Source of the DNA: Neodontobutis hainanensis
Taxonomy: Eukaryota; Chordata; Actinopteri; Gobiiformes; Odontobutidae
DNA: 64,000 nt
Reading direction: 5' to 3'
NCBI GenBank assembly: GCA_024349245.1
Contig: JALDNG010000041.1
Span: 7,523,501-7,587,500 of the forward strand
This document shows positions 12,361 to 23,849 of the stretch, one piece after another. The position numbers and the translations under genes were made by a program. Positions within the stretch are counted from its first letter, which is position 1. Each line of letters begins with the position of its first letter. The notes beneath the pieces were generated by a model. That model was not told where the DNA came from and searched no databases. It saw only the letters and a program-made list of their open reading frames with translations.

Positions 12361-13739
12361 ACAAGTAATCACTAAGTGTGGAAAAAATTACTTTTATTAT
12401 GGATTGTAATGGCTGATAAATTTTAACCCATAACGGCAAGCTTTGGCTATTCACATGCTTGCCAATACAGAACATTGCTTACATTAAAATAATTGTCTGG
12501 TTGGTCCATTGGGTTTGTCAACATTGACTCAATGGCAGCAATGCATACTACTGTGAAAGTGTCTATTCCAGCGTTTGTTTACAAAAAGCAAAATTAAAAA
12601 AAATAATATATTAGAAATGGGAAGCAAAAGCAAAGGGCATAATAAACCCTAATAACAACTACTAATTTATTTAGTAATAAGAGCTTTTATAACTAGATAA
12701 TGTGTTTTGCATGCACCTCCTTGGTTACATGGCCACAGGTAGTAATTTAGACAAACCTTTCTGAATGTAAAAAGGCTAGCTGTAAATAAAAATGCCCATT
12801 TTACCGGCCCATAAGGATTTACAGACTCCACTGTTTGTCATGTGCTGGTGGTCCTGGTGTTAACAGTTGCCGTGTTACCAGGTCTGTGAAATGACTTACA
12901 GACATAAAGTTATAGCACACCCAATGAAAAGTTAATGGGCACGCAATATATTGCACCTGCGAGCCCAGGAAGACACACACTCGATAATGACTATTCCAGT
13001 ATCTAAAAGTTTACTGTCTCTGCTCCTATCAGGGGATGGTGATTTATGGAGGGAGTGTATGTGATGCCGCACTTTGAGACCAAATACATGCCTCAGCTTT
13101 TTCTGCACTTCCCTTTTTCTGCTCCACACGTTTATCTGCTTAGGGCTCGTCTTTTCCATTCTTTTTGTGCATCCCTTGCGTCTTGTGTTACTTTTTGTCT
13201 TCATTCTGTTTTTTTACTTCTTCTCTGCACTATTTTGTATTTAATAAGAAAGCATTTTTCATGTGCCTTTTATTTTTCGAATACCCCATATGGCAACTAC
13301 TTCTGGCCATTCTTAAGCCTTTTTGTTTAGATCGATGTAGAAAATATGTGACCAGTTCTAATTAACTCAAAAAAACAACATATTTTGAATCTCATGCTGT
13401 ATGGTCCCAGGATGTTCCAAGTGAAGAGGATGTTTTTCCAACTTTGCTCTGTTGATATGCTTTCAACTCTCAGAAAAGATACTTAATATTTATGCAAAAG
13501 GTTAATGTCCAAAACAGAAATAAATTGCTTTGCTGTCATGTTGATGAAGGCAAAGAAGGAACCACAGATGTTTCCGTGGTATTCTGGCTAACAAGTCTGG
13601 GGAAGTGGTGAACTTTGGAACATGCCTTCGGCAGCAGGTGATGTCATGGATGTGTTAGCCCTAACCTTTATTGCTCACTGTTGATGCTCGCTGTAGTAAA
13701 AGCAAGCCTCTGTCATGAAACCTCTTAAACGGTCCTCGA
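12361..13739. other. Non-coding DNA, nothing recognised
   Basis: AT-rich, with T-rich open frames around 13046-13365 on the + strand that encode low-complexity Phe/Leu/Ser runs and no domain. The 13390-13730 part is of more even composition but shows no identifiable feature. Confidence 0.4.
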
Positions 13740-14110
13740 GTAAGCCGCCGCCATACGGCGATATACAGTGAAATAAAGCAATATACCGCCGTCCACCAGA
13801 GGGCAGGCTCCAAACGGCGACTTTACAAGAGTAAAAATTGTGTTTAGAGCCTGGTACAAAAGATGGCTCCAGTCTCTGGAGGTATGTTTTTACTACGTGA
13901 CAAATCTGGGGGGGGGACGGGGATTTTTGATTGATATGTCCATTTATGCCATCTGAAAACTATTGTTTTACTATGCAGTAAAAGCCAAAAAGCCCGAATG
14001 TAACCGCCATTTTATTGCCCTTTCATAACGACTATCGGTGAATAGGGGACAAATGGGCGGATTACATACATTTTATTTACAATCTATGAGTAAAACACAA
14101 CTTTCTGCAC
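13740..14110. repeat. Probable DNA-transposon-derived repeat, tentative
   Basis: Contains words I associate with a widespread fish non-autonomous element: ccaaacggcgactttaca, gagcctggtacaaaagatgg, ctccagtctctggaggt and a following G-run near 13910. There is no open frame. It may end where the LINE relic begins. The family name is uncertain and the borders are approximate. Confidence 0.35.
13793..13806 (+). promoter_or_regulatory. CTCF-consensus motif
   Basis: The 14-mer ccaccagagggcag fits every position of the vertebrate CTCF core consensus CCASYAGRKGGCRS. It lies inside the repeat-like segment above, so it may have been carried in by a transposon. A second full match in the opposite orientation is at 30815-30828. 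Binding is inferred from sequence only. Confidence 0.35.
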
Positions 14111-14169
14111 ATTTGTTTACATGTGCGAGAAACAAAACTTAAACATACTGTACCTGCTATTTTTTTCTC

Positions 14170-15290
14170 CTAGTTGGCGAAAATGGTTTAATCCTGCACT
14201 GCTCTTAGTCATCGAAGCCCTGAGACTGGCAAAGGCAACATCCAAGTCATCCATAATCATCCTACTGGATTTGTCTTCTGCCTTTGACACTGTTAATCAT
14301 AACATCCTCCTGTCTTCTATCAGTGCGATGGGTGGCAATGCTTCAAGTCTTACCTCTCGGATAGGTCATTCTGAGTATCCTGGAGAAACGAGGACTCTGA
14401 GTCCCAACATCTCAATACAGGGGTGCCTCAGGGCTCAGTGCTTGGACTGCTACTCTTTTCCATTTACATGACATCCCTCGGTTCTGTCATTCAGAAACAT
14501 GGCTTTTCCTATCACTGCTGCAGATGACACTCAACTCCACTTGTCATTTCAACCTGATGATCCGGTCTCTGCTCGTGTCTCGGCCTGAGTGACATCTCAC
14601 TTTGGATGAAGGACCTTCACCTGCAGCTGAACCTTGCAAAACAGAACTGCTTGTGATTCCTGCCAACCCAAAGACCCGCCACAACCTCTCCATTCAACTA
14701 GGCTCATCAACCATTACACCGTCCAGCACTGCCAGAAATCTGGGAGTGGTAATTGATGATCAACTAAACTTCACAAGTCATGTTGCCAGCACCACCAGGT
14801 GCTGTAGATTCATCCTCTACAACATTAGGAAAATTAGACCTTTCCTATCGGAGCACTCTACGCAAATCCTAGTCCAGGCTCTTGTCTTGTCCAAACTGGA
14901 TTATTGCAATGCTCTTCTGGCTGGACTCCCTGCTGCACAACCAAACCTCTGCAGCTCATCCAGAATGCAGCGGCAAGAGTGGTCTTTAAAGAACCGAAGA
15001 GAGCGCACGTAACTCCTCTCTTCACTAGGTTACATTGACGCCCGCATTAGGTTCAGACCACCACTGGTTCAGCACCCTCATATCGTCACTCACTAATACA
15101 AACCTATGTTCCTACCAGATCCTTGCGCTCTGAAATGAACAGGGTCTGGTGGTACCATCCCAAAAAGGAAAAAAAAAAAAAAAATAAAAAAAAATAAAAA
15201 AATCACTCTCACGTACTTTCTCTGGATCTGTTCCACATTGGTGAAATGATCTACCTGCTGCTACAAGATGCTTCAAGGCTTTGATTTCTT
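14170..15290 (+). pseudogene. L2-type LINE reverse transcriptase relic
   Basis: The + strand carries the C-terminal two thirds of an RT domain and the following tail. SSIIILLDLSSAFDTVNHNI is the first catalytic Asp block. A later block reads CKTELLVIPANP, LGSSTITPSSTARNLGVVID and then SKLDYCNALLAGLP. The second catalytic block, normally YADD, is damaged: near 14512 the DNA reads cactgctgcagatgac, two bases short of the usual tgc-tat-gca-gat-gac, so the frame shifts inside the active site. Other frameshifts lie near 14330 and 14960. An A-rich tract at about 15169-15201 interrupts the tail, after which a further degraded piece (to about 15280) still resembles the family. It is 5'-truncated and inactive. 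Confidence 0.8.
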
Positions 15291-17674
15291 TTTAATGAAT
15301 ATCTCTGACAACATAATATAAGTAAATGAATTCAAATGAAAATACATGAACGTTGCCACTGACACATTAAATGAATAGTGAGTATCATTTTACACTTTAT
15401 ATTCCACAGTTAAAATGTCCATTCAAACACTCCTGCATCAAGCCATTTGGCCGCTTTTGCGACTCAGCACATAAACAGCAGCTAATGGGAGTATTATTCA
15501 GTAGGAAGCAGTGCTTTAGCAGCAGCAGCACATTAGTGTGTCACACACCGACTGCAGGTGTTTGGATTTATATTGTAAGGTGTGTCCAATCAGGCAGCAG
15601 CAGACAACAAAAAGTGGTTTATATAATTTAGTTTTCAAATGTAAACCACGGTTTTTGGAAATAAAAATAAAAACAGGCTTTATGATGCAATTTATTTTTT
15701 AATTACAGAGGATTTTAATTAGGGCTGTATAATTAATTGCAATCACAATTTGGCCATCAATTTCTAAATCACATATGGCTGCAATTTATTTATTAGTTTA
15801 TATTTTAATTCAGAATCAGAGAATTTGTAATTGGCAACATCTAGGAATCTAACATCTGACAAGGTAAAGATAATTGCTGTTCTGCCTCTGAAGTTGCAAC
15901 TAAGCTAACAGTAAACTCTAAACTTCAGTTTGGTATAATGTTTTAGTATCTTGTGGAAGAAACATTTGTCTGGTTTTACTTTTTAAATAAAAAAAGCAGA
16001 AAAAGTCCTTAGGCTGTATTTGGGGGTGAGTGGAGTCTGAGACAGGGACTGCAAAAAGAAAATCAGGGTGGAGCACAAAGTGGAGTGGCATAAATGTAGC
16101 CAAGGCTCAAAAAAATAAATAAAAGGATTAAATATATAAATTATTTTTTAATTGATTATTGTTGAAAATTACAACTTACAATTGAAGACAATACAGGTTT
16201 AATGCATCTTTTGTTCATGGATGCCTCTGCTTACTATTCATCTACTCACTGCTCCAACCGCTAACGGCCAGCTATGTCCCAATTATATAACAATATAATA
16301 AACAACACTTTAAGACCTAGCTTTAGGTAAGATGTGGAAGCAAAGTTGTATGGTTGTAACTTTTCCTTTTCAGATCCATAATCTTGGAGTGAAAGCAGAA
16401 TATGGGATATAAAATTAAGCACATATTTTAATTTGCTCAATCTGTATAATAGTCTCACAGTATATTTCTATGTGCCCACTCTTGGCTCCTTTTTTCACCA
16501 CAAAGTGCTTTTAAAAAAGAAGCCATACTTCAAAAAGTGATTCATGCTCACTTTCAGAGTTGGCCCATGATCCTTTGCTCCTCTTTGTAGTAGCTTTGTA
16601 GCAGAAAAGAATGGATAATACGGCGTTCTTTAAAGATAATGTCTCAGCAGAAATTCTTCTTATCAGCTGGGTAAATTAGGCATTTCAATGGGAGAATAGC
16701 TTTCCAGGTCAGTGTAAGTGAAAGGAAATGGAGACTCATTTGTGTGACCATTCAGGAAGGGCGTTACAATAGGTGTTTTATTATTTTATTTCCACTATTA
16801 TTACAGCTAAATCCACTGCAGTGTGATTGTAAAGGAGAAGCTAAAGGAACAAAATAATAATGGTCTTATTCTCTATTTATATTATTCCACTATTTTGCAA
16901 ACATGCACATTTTGGAAGAGAATGGTAAGCAGACAAATTAGTATTTACAAAGTCTGCTTAAACCAGATGACTTTGACAAATGACTACCAAGTGGCTTTAT
17001 GTGTGCTGCCAGTGAGTGGGTAGGGAACAGTAATGAGTGGCTCAATACCCAGATGCAGCATGATATCCAGGCATTGCAGGCATACCAGCTAAAGACTATG
17101 AGCTAAAGGTTGCTGGATGCTAAAAATTACATTTTGCAGGATTAATAATAGTACAGCAAAAATTATTATACACAGGTCCTGTACTTCCTCATCAATTACA
17201 TTACTCTTTAATTTATACTTTTTTTTTTTATCTTTTTTCCATCTATTTTTACCATATTTGCTATATCTAAAACTGGAACCAATTTTTATTTATTTTTGGT
17301 GTATTTTTGTGAGTACCTGAAATAAAAAGAAATGCATGGGCTATTTAGTCTTTTAACTACAATTTGCCTTAAACAAAAGAGACAAACAAAATCAGTTCTC
17401 AAATCAATACAGCTGATCACTTACGGGTCGACTGTAGGAAAGTAAATAGACAAATGTATTGTCAGTCAACATTACACAAGAAGCTACAACAACTTGGCTC
17501 CGGTGTTGCTGCTGGCCAGTAACTCAGCCCATTCCCGTCACTCATTTAGTCAGTCTGTACAGTAAGTTAGTCAACCAGTCAGTTACTCAGTCCATTAAGT
17601 CAAATTGGAGGTGTCGAGTTAAATGGCTCCCTTCACAGCTCATTTCTCCACTCACTGTCTTCTCTCTCATTTAG
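15291..17674. other. Putative intron sequence; mostly unrecognised
   Basis: AT-rich. A weak repeat-like piece at about 15718-15790 starts attagggctgtataatta and resembles the start of an abundant fish repeat, but it is too degraded to name. Around 17515-17605 the words agtca/gtcagt recur irregularly, a degenerate low-complexity patch. Nothing else is seen. Confidence 0.4.
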
Positions 17675-17718
17675 GACCAACACAGAGAAAACGGGCCAGG
17701 CTCTGGAGAAGAGTAAAG
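17675..17718 (+). CDS. Candidate 44-nt coding exon of an unrecognised gene
   Basis: It is preceded by a textbook acceptor (gtcttctctctcatttag) and followed by a consensus donor (taaag then gtaagagg). Read with one leading base, it encodes TNTEKTGQALEKSK and leaves one base (g). The leading base completes the Trp codon begun by the exon at 5590-5617. The trailing g is completed in frame by either acceptor of the exon at 18071. A second frame is also open (arginine-rich), but only the first joins both neighbours. The peptide is hydrophilic and helix-prone. I cannot assign it to a family, and no function is proposed. Confidence 0.45.
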
Positions 17719-18070
17719 GTAAGAGGTAATAGTATTTTGTTTATTATCCTGTTTTTATTAGTCTGGGAATAAAATGTTTTCTTAAAAGGCATGCAACTTA
17801 TGCCCTTTGTTCTACAATACAGTCAGTTCTTGAAATAAAATGTTGATGTCATTTATTTTATTTGTCCATTAAGCCTACCCCATTGACCATGACTTCCCTC
17901 AAGCTCAATAACAATGACCAATTATAACCATGTTTGGGAGTGGGAGGGATCTAAAGTGCCCAGAGTCTGAATGACGTCATTTTGTAAGTACTGAGTTCCT
18001 GCAAGTAAAGATAAAAAGTACGTCTAATTTCATTTTAATCTCCTTGATCCTCATGCCTTCCTTGAACCAG
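17719..18070 (+). other. Putative short intron between the last two candidate exons
   Basis: It starts gtaagagg and ends with a pyrimidine-rich tract and ccttccttgaaccag. No open frame or repeat is seen within it. It would be 352 bp, a normal size for a small fish intron. Confidence 0.4.
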
Positions 18071-18189
18071 AAGGTTTTTTTTGTGCGTCATCTTTATCTC
18101 GTCCCAAAGCTCTTAACGCTGCTCTGAAGAGCGAGGATAGAGGAGACCGAGAAGGAGACATAGAGGATACACAGGAGCAGAAAAACTAA
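18071..18189 (+). CDS. Candidate terminal coding exon with stop codon
   Basis: After the acceptor ending at 18070 the frame reads GFFCASSLSRPK, then ALNAALKSEDRGDREG and DIEDTQEQKN, and stops at taa (18187-18189). A second in-frame acceptor (gtcccaaag, exon from 18110) would skip the first 13 codons. Both keep phase with the exon at 17675-17718. The C-terminus is rich in Glu, Asp, Lys and Gln, as in many flexible acidic tails. The following 80 bases are GA-rich and lead to an attaaa at 18267. Product unknown. It could be a chance frame, but phase agreement across two junctions argues against that. Confidence 0.45.
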
Positions 18190-18266
18190 AAGGAGGGAAA
18201 AAAGGAGAAAAAAGGAGGGAAACCCCACAGACAACACACTATCAGACGAGAATCTCATCAACCATC

Positions 18267-18272
18267 ATTAAA
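18267..18272 (+). terminator. Possible polyadenylation signal ATTAAA
   Basis: attaaa, the commonest variant of AATAAA, lies 78 bases after the candidate stop codon, followed by a T/G-containing stretch (tcttatgtttactg) from 18291. The placement suits a short 3' untranslated region, but such hexamers are frequent in AT-rich DNA. Confidence 0.25.
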
Positions 18273-19040
18273 GTTGAGCAAGACAAGAAATCTTATGTTT
18301 ACTGATTCTAACAAATAGTTTGAAGGATTAGAAAAAGTCTGCCATTTACCTTGTGGTGGCAGAGTGTCCTTTTGTACATTGAAAAATGCATTACAGTCCA
18401 CTAAACTTCCTCTGCCAAAATGCAGATGGAGCTCATGTTATTTACACTAATGAGATCTGGAGGAGCAGGCAGATTGTTTTTCAGCCACTTTAGGGCCTTT
18501 CTTGGGTAACCACAACAATAGTGGCTTGTGTTTAGAACCAAAGATGGAAAATAAGAAATCAGCTGTAAATTTAAATTCTGTGCATTTGGGCACAGTATTT
18601 AATATCAATTCTCAAGTGGCTATTAATCAAGCTTTTAAGAAGAAGCCTTTGTTAAAGGAATGTGCTTTGGTCTCAATTTCCTCAAAGGGAATGTTCACAA
18701 AGTACAAAGTAATTTGTTTTGTGCTTTTTGAATAGGTTTTCTTGTGGTACAATGTTAATGTACAAGAAAGTATCTCAGTGTCTTGCAAATGCAATACATT
18801 TTGGAAAAAACATCTCTTCTCTGAAATGATTTTGCAAGTTTCTTTCCTTCAAATTAGACATTATGGTTGCATGCATATGACTACAAATTTTAATAATCAT
18901 TCCCTGTGCAGCTGTCAAATACACAAAGAGACTTCACAAACATATGATCTGGGCTTGTTTGCATTAATGCATCCACTCTTGCATGCAAAATTTATTTCCA
19001 CCTGGGTATTTTGTACATCTGCCAAGTAATCTACCTTTTT
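18273..19040. other. Non-coding DNA downstream of candidate gene
   Basis: Non-repetitive, AT-rich sequence with two short + strand open frames (18502-18735, 18742-19029) without recognisable domains. It could be extended 3' UTR or intergenic DNA. Confidence 0.35.
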
Positions 19041-19042
19041 TC

Positions 19043-19267
19043 ATTCATTTATTCATTCATTTTCCTTCTGCTAAACCCCTTTAGGTGTTGCAGGTGACTG
19101 GAGTCTATCCCAGCAGCTTTGGGCCTCAGGCGGGGTACACCCTGGACAGAAGCACTAATCACAGGCTGACACTTACTGACAACCATTCACTCTTACATTC
19201 TTTCAGTAGGGACACTTAAGAGCTGACAGTTCACCTATTCATGCATGTCTTTCAGCGGTGGGAGGTT
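19043..19267 (-). mobile_element. SINE fragment, 3' half (same family as 47211-47587)
   Basis: On the + strand it reads attcattcattttccttctgc, then gtgactggagtctatccca, gcagctttgggcctcaggcg and gggtacaccctggacag. Near the end it reads catgtctttcagcggtggg. These are the reverse complement of the body and tail of the SINE preserved at 47211-47587. The tRNA-like head is missing, so it is broken at 19267. No target duplication was found. Confidence 0.75.
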
Positions 19268-19345
19268 CTGGCAAAAGTGCATTTTTAATCATTTTTAAAT
19301 GCATTTTTAAAGCTATGATAGCCCTGCTGTTGTCTTTAAACAATG

Positions 19346-19520
19346 CATTCATTCATTTTCTTCTGTTTAGTCCCACTAGGAACATTTTAGATTAGGAAAC
19401 TGGACTTCTCACAGAAAGGACGGCATTGGCCCTGGATGTTTTTGTTGGCCGGGGTTTGAACTAACGACCTTCTACAGGCCTCTATTGCAGTGAGGCAGGA
19501 GCACTAACCACTCCACCTAT
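19346..19520 (-). mobile_element. Internally deleted SINE copy with tRNA-like head
   Basis: On the - strand this begins with aggtggagtggttagtgctc, an A-box-like class II tRNA start, then tagttcaaaccccggcc, a B-box-like block, and tctgtgagaagtcc. It jumps to the family tail (attcattcattttcttctg on the + strand at 19348-19366), so the middle of the element is lost. The separation of the A and B blocks is fuller than in the 47211 copy, which shows what that copy lost. A run of 19 A on the + strand (19521-19539) abuts the head. Confidence 0.65.
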
Positions 19521-19539
19521 AAAAAAAAAAAAAAAAAAA
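19521..19539 (+). repeat. Poly(A) run of 19
   Basis: Homopolymer directly next to the head of the SINE copy at 19346-19520. It may be the tail of an older insertion into which the SINE landed. Confidence 0.9.
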
Positions 19540-22500
19540 CAGTGCAAATACAGTAAAATAAGCTAGTCTTAACTCCTACACTGGTCTTAGCAACGTCAGA
19601 CGTTTAAATGGAATTTAATGCCGAGTGCACCAACTCTGAAGAGGGCCCGTCGTGGCTTCTTACAGTTTCATTATGAAGTCTGTAAACCAGACACCGCGCT
19701 GACATGTTTTCAGGTGGTGAGATCAATGTTTCATAATTTTTTATTATTGTTACTAAAGATACAAGTCTGATCTTCCAGCTTCTGCCTTCTCCACACGAGG
19801 CAAAAAAGATGCACCTGGGTGTAACGCACTTTGAGCTTAAGTCTAACTGGTGCAATAGTCATAACATTAAGTTTGTCGTAACTTTCAATTCTAAGTTGGA
19901 CTTTAGGCTGCGACCAGGCGTTTGCTGAGCTGGTGCTCCTGGGCATTTGTTAACAGGAACTTCAACATCATTTTATGAAGCGCCAGATAAATTGCTTGAT
20001 TATTCTAGAGTTATGTACAGCAACATTGTACAACACAGCCTTACTTTGAGAACATTTACATTTCTTTTTTACTAGAGTATGTTGAAGTCAAAACTACTCC
20101 TGGCATTTACTGTAAATTCTCATATATTTTTAGGCGCCACTTGATGTTTTTGGGTAGTTTTTTTTTTATGTGCAAGGCACAAGGATGAGGTTTATACACT
20201 TAATATAGACCTTCACTTCCCCTTTTTCCATTAGCCATCTCTCCACTTTTCTGTAGACATTTTTTCCAGCTATTTTAATTGATCATGTTTCATCTAGCCT
20301 CTTCATGTCATTAAAAAGACGTCCTTCGACAACCAACAATGCCCATTTTGTCTTGTCTAGACTATTGTCCCTAATGAACTTTTCTTGTCACTTTCCAATG
20401 AATGCACTCTATACTGTTCAAATTCTATTCTATCTAACATGCTTTTGTAGTAATTATAGCTCAAGGCCATTTTCTATTGGTGAAATATTGTGGCCTAAGT
20501 TGCTTCTCATCAAACTGTACGCTCAGAAGTCGTTTCGGGTTTTGCTGTAGTTGCATCGTCATCTCCACTGCTTCCCTTCTTAGAGTTCTTTTGTCCATCT
20601 AAGCCCCTTTCTACTCCTTTATCACCTCCCATGCTTATTATAGTGAGCTATAATGTTCAGTAAAGCAGAAATGAAATACAAAATTAAATTCAGGCCAGGA
20701 AAGGGACAAAGAGGAAAAATTAAGTTCTATGTGTCTTCAGTGGAAACATGCATGACATTTGTTAAAACTGTTGGCCAAGAAATGATTCACCCCTTTATTT
20801 TGTCCCTGTCCTTCTCTTCTATGACATTTTTGGGACTGTGTTCTTGCAGTGTGAACATGGAGCACTAAGTAACAGCGCAGGGACATCATTTGATTTTATG
20901 CACCATTTGACCTGTAATAGCACTGAACTAATGGCCGTCATTAAACAATAGCACATTTCCAAAGGTCTAGTTTAAGATATACTGTTAGTCACATATTTCA
21001 TGGTGTGCATGGCAGTGGTGGTGGCTGAATGGTACCTTGAATAAATAATACATGATTAAAAACATGAAGGTGACTTCTGGTGGCCTATGATGATATGTTG
21101 AGAAATCGGTATAAAGACCATAATATCTAATGGTAATGTATTAGACGAGAATAATGCTGTAGCAAACACTGGTCTCAGGACATTACATCACCCTTTAATC
21201 CATGATTAATGTGCTGTATTATAGACATATTAATAGAGGTTTATTTTATGTCAACACCAAACAAGTTCTACAGTTACCAACACAAAAAGCTTTGTCAAAA
21301 ACATTTATAAATATACGCATTATGGGTAGGTGTGAATCTTGCCCAATTCTGCATGTTCAACAATAGATACCTGCATTGCCACCCTTTTTGCTTTCCTCAA
21401 TAGAACTCAAAGTAAAAAATAGTTCCTGAAAAAAGACATCCAAAATATTGTTGTTTTTAATTTCATAACATGGTCTATTTCAATAGTGTATTGTCTGCTA
21501 ATCCATTCATCACAGTGTGCAGGAGTAGGATAACACATACAGGCAGGATGTGCACTTATGTGACAATAAGCATTTGATTTGTGCTTTCGATTGAAACGTA
21601 CTGTGTGTAATATGGGTCTTTATGGTATTGAATTAAAAAAAGATATCACTTTTGAGGCTGACAATCAGGCAATGCCTATTTTGCCTGTTCTTACTGTGGC
21701 CGCATCTTTGCTTAAAGAAAAGGAAAGATAAAATTACAAGTGGTTCTGTTAATTAGCTTTCGATAGTAAAGTTATTCAAGTGTGTATTTTAGGGCATACA
21801 TCATGTGGGCGTTAATTGTTTTATGCATGGCTGCAGTTAAACATAGATAATAGTGGCCTATTCATTTTAATTAGCCCTAAACACAGAATTGAGTAAGTTT
21901 GCATGTAATGATGTCATTTTTTGCAGAATTGACATTAACACTGCAGTCTACCAATGCTGCCATATGACAATATAGTAGTTGAACGTATTTATTGTATTTA
22001 ATACCATTCAATTTGACCTTGTCCCAGGTTTGCTTGTGGATGATCCAAAACATATCCACTGACCGTTAAACTTCATTAACGTGTGAGCATGGCATTGTTG
22101 AATATGTTCTGTTATTGCACCTTGTTTTCTAGACTTTACTTAAATTGTGAGTATTTTTGACAGATTATTCATAACCATGAGACAGCTGAGGTGTGAAGGA
22201 GCGATTGGGGAGGACGACTGGCGCAGTCTGCGAGCGAACAGGGAGACGGAGAGGACACTGAATTCTGCCTGGTCAGCAGTTTGTCCAAAACGGTGCGATT
22301 CGGCCAAGTTCAGCTGATAATTGCGAGGCATCCGGAGGGAAACAGATGGCTGCACTCAGTCACAACGAAGAAGGTCAAAAGTGTTTTGACATAGCACAGA
22401 TATCCCTTCAGTCCATTTAGACAAATTTTGAGCCATTTATTTCTTGTTATCACATTTCCACAAAGTAATCCCTGCCAAAGGAACAGCATTCATTCATGTG

Positions 22501-22835
22501 TCAAGCCCTAATCACATTTGAAATGAAGACTGTCCAGACAACATGACTTGCATATAATGAAGAATGTCTTTCTCAATTACATTGAATGTTTTAAATGAAG
22601 TTATTTTCTTATGTATGTGGTTTCACCTTGATGTATTGACTTTCAATCTCTCTCAACTGACTTTTGCAGAAGTCACATTACTTTTAAACGTTCCAGTGTT
22701 AGACAAAGGGCTCTTGTGAGAGCGTAGAAATATGAAATTGTAAGTTTTTGGGGAACTCAACTTAAGCCTTATCAAATTTTAACACTGAGCATTTCCACAC
22801 ACTTCAAATACCTCCTTTTTTGAGCAAGTGAAGAA
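19540..22835. other. Non-coding DNA, nothing definite
   Basis: Long AT-rich stretch. A GC-richer island at about 22185-22375 (words such as gaggacgactggcgcagtc) is open over about 40 codons on the + strand and 71 on the - strand, but shows no recognisable protein and no convincing splice borders. It may be a conserved non-coding block or chance. Confidence 0.4.
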
Positions 22836-22872
22836 CTATGGTCTTTAAACAAAACTAGTTTAAAGACCATAG
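22836..22872. repeat. Perfect 15-bp inverted repeat (hairpin)
   Basis: ctatggtctttaaac at 22836-22850 is matched exactly by its reverse complement at 22858-22872 with a 7-base spacer. An outer short pair (acctcc at 22810, ggaggt at 22872) could extend it with a large internal loop. No T-run follows, so it is not a terminator-like structure. It is too short for a typical microRNA precursor. Confidence 0.85.
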
Positions 22873-23742
22873 GAGGTCTGAAGGTGATTTCACTGATTTA
22901 AAAAAATTAAGATATTTGGCCAAAACCTTGATTTAGTGGCTAACCTTTACTTACAAGTCTTGTTCAGTGAGGATAAGCATTGATTGTCTTTTTTGGCCAG
23001 TTATTCATATGACAGCTTTGTGCTACAAAGATAAGTAATAATCATGTGAAAATTAAGTTTTACTGCTGCTTTTACTAATTGTGTGCTCTAAAAACTCATA
23101 ATGCTGATTCAGCTAGGTTTTGTCTTTTCAGTTTCATCTCCAGCATAAATCCCCCTTATGCCCTTTTGCTTTTTAACTGAAAAATATTCATACATCTGGC
23201 AGAAGATTGACAATTGCTCCTTAGACATTTCATATTTTTTTCCCACATCATTCAAAGAAATGCTCGTATTGCAATTATAACTTTCGGGTGAGGGTTGAAA
23301 AAAAAAAAAATTCCTCAAAATTCCATTAAAAGTCATGTGGCTGCATTCTATTTGCCATTTTGGCAGAAAAAAAACAAGCGAGCCAAAAATGAATAGTGGC
23401 AATTTAGATCTCATGATGTCAGAGGTCATTAAGCACCTTAATTCCTCTTTTCTATCCAAGTCATTAGGAATGCAGCAAATAATATAGTCAGCTTTTCATT
23501 CCACTGCACAACAACAATCTAGAGTCTACAATGTGACAATTATAGCCCATAGCACTATGTTTAGCACAAATAATGTTTAATACAGAATGTTCGAATATTT
23601 ATTTTTGCCAATTAGACATGTGCTTGTTGATTCCTGTATATCAAGTACATTGGTGTTTGTATTCATGGCTGTAAACTGTATTTTGGAAAAGCTTATGACA
23701 CTCACTTCAAAAAATGTGATATGGCTTAAACTGGAATAATTC
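22873..23742. other. Non-coding DNA, nothing definite
   Basis: AT-rich; a 116-codon - strand frame (23109-23459) has no recognisable domain and includes a Phe run from a poly(A) tract. Treated as chance. Confidence 0.4.
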
Positions 23743-23768
23743 TATTATTATTATTATTATTATTATTA
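23743..23768. repeat. (ATT)n microsatellite
   Basis: About 26 bases of uninterrupted tat/att trinucleotide repeat. Confidence 0.95.
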
Positions 23769-23849
23769 CCACCTAATAGCCTATTGTAATCTGAATCATC
23801 TGTGAGAACTTTAGTGTGAGGCTTTAGTATCAAGGATGCATTTGGGAGA

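Noticed and set aside
22836..22872. microRNA precursor
   Set aside because: The stem is only 15 bp with a small loop, too short for a normal Drosha substrate, and no known mature sequence is recognised.
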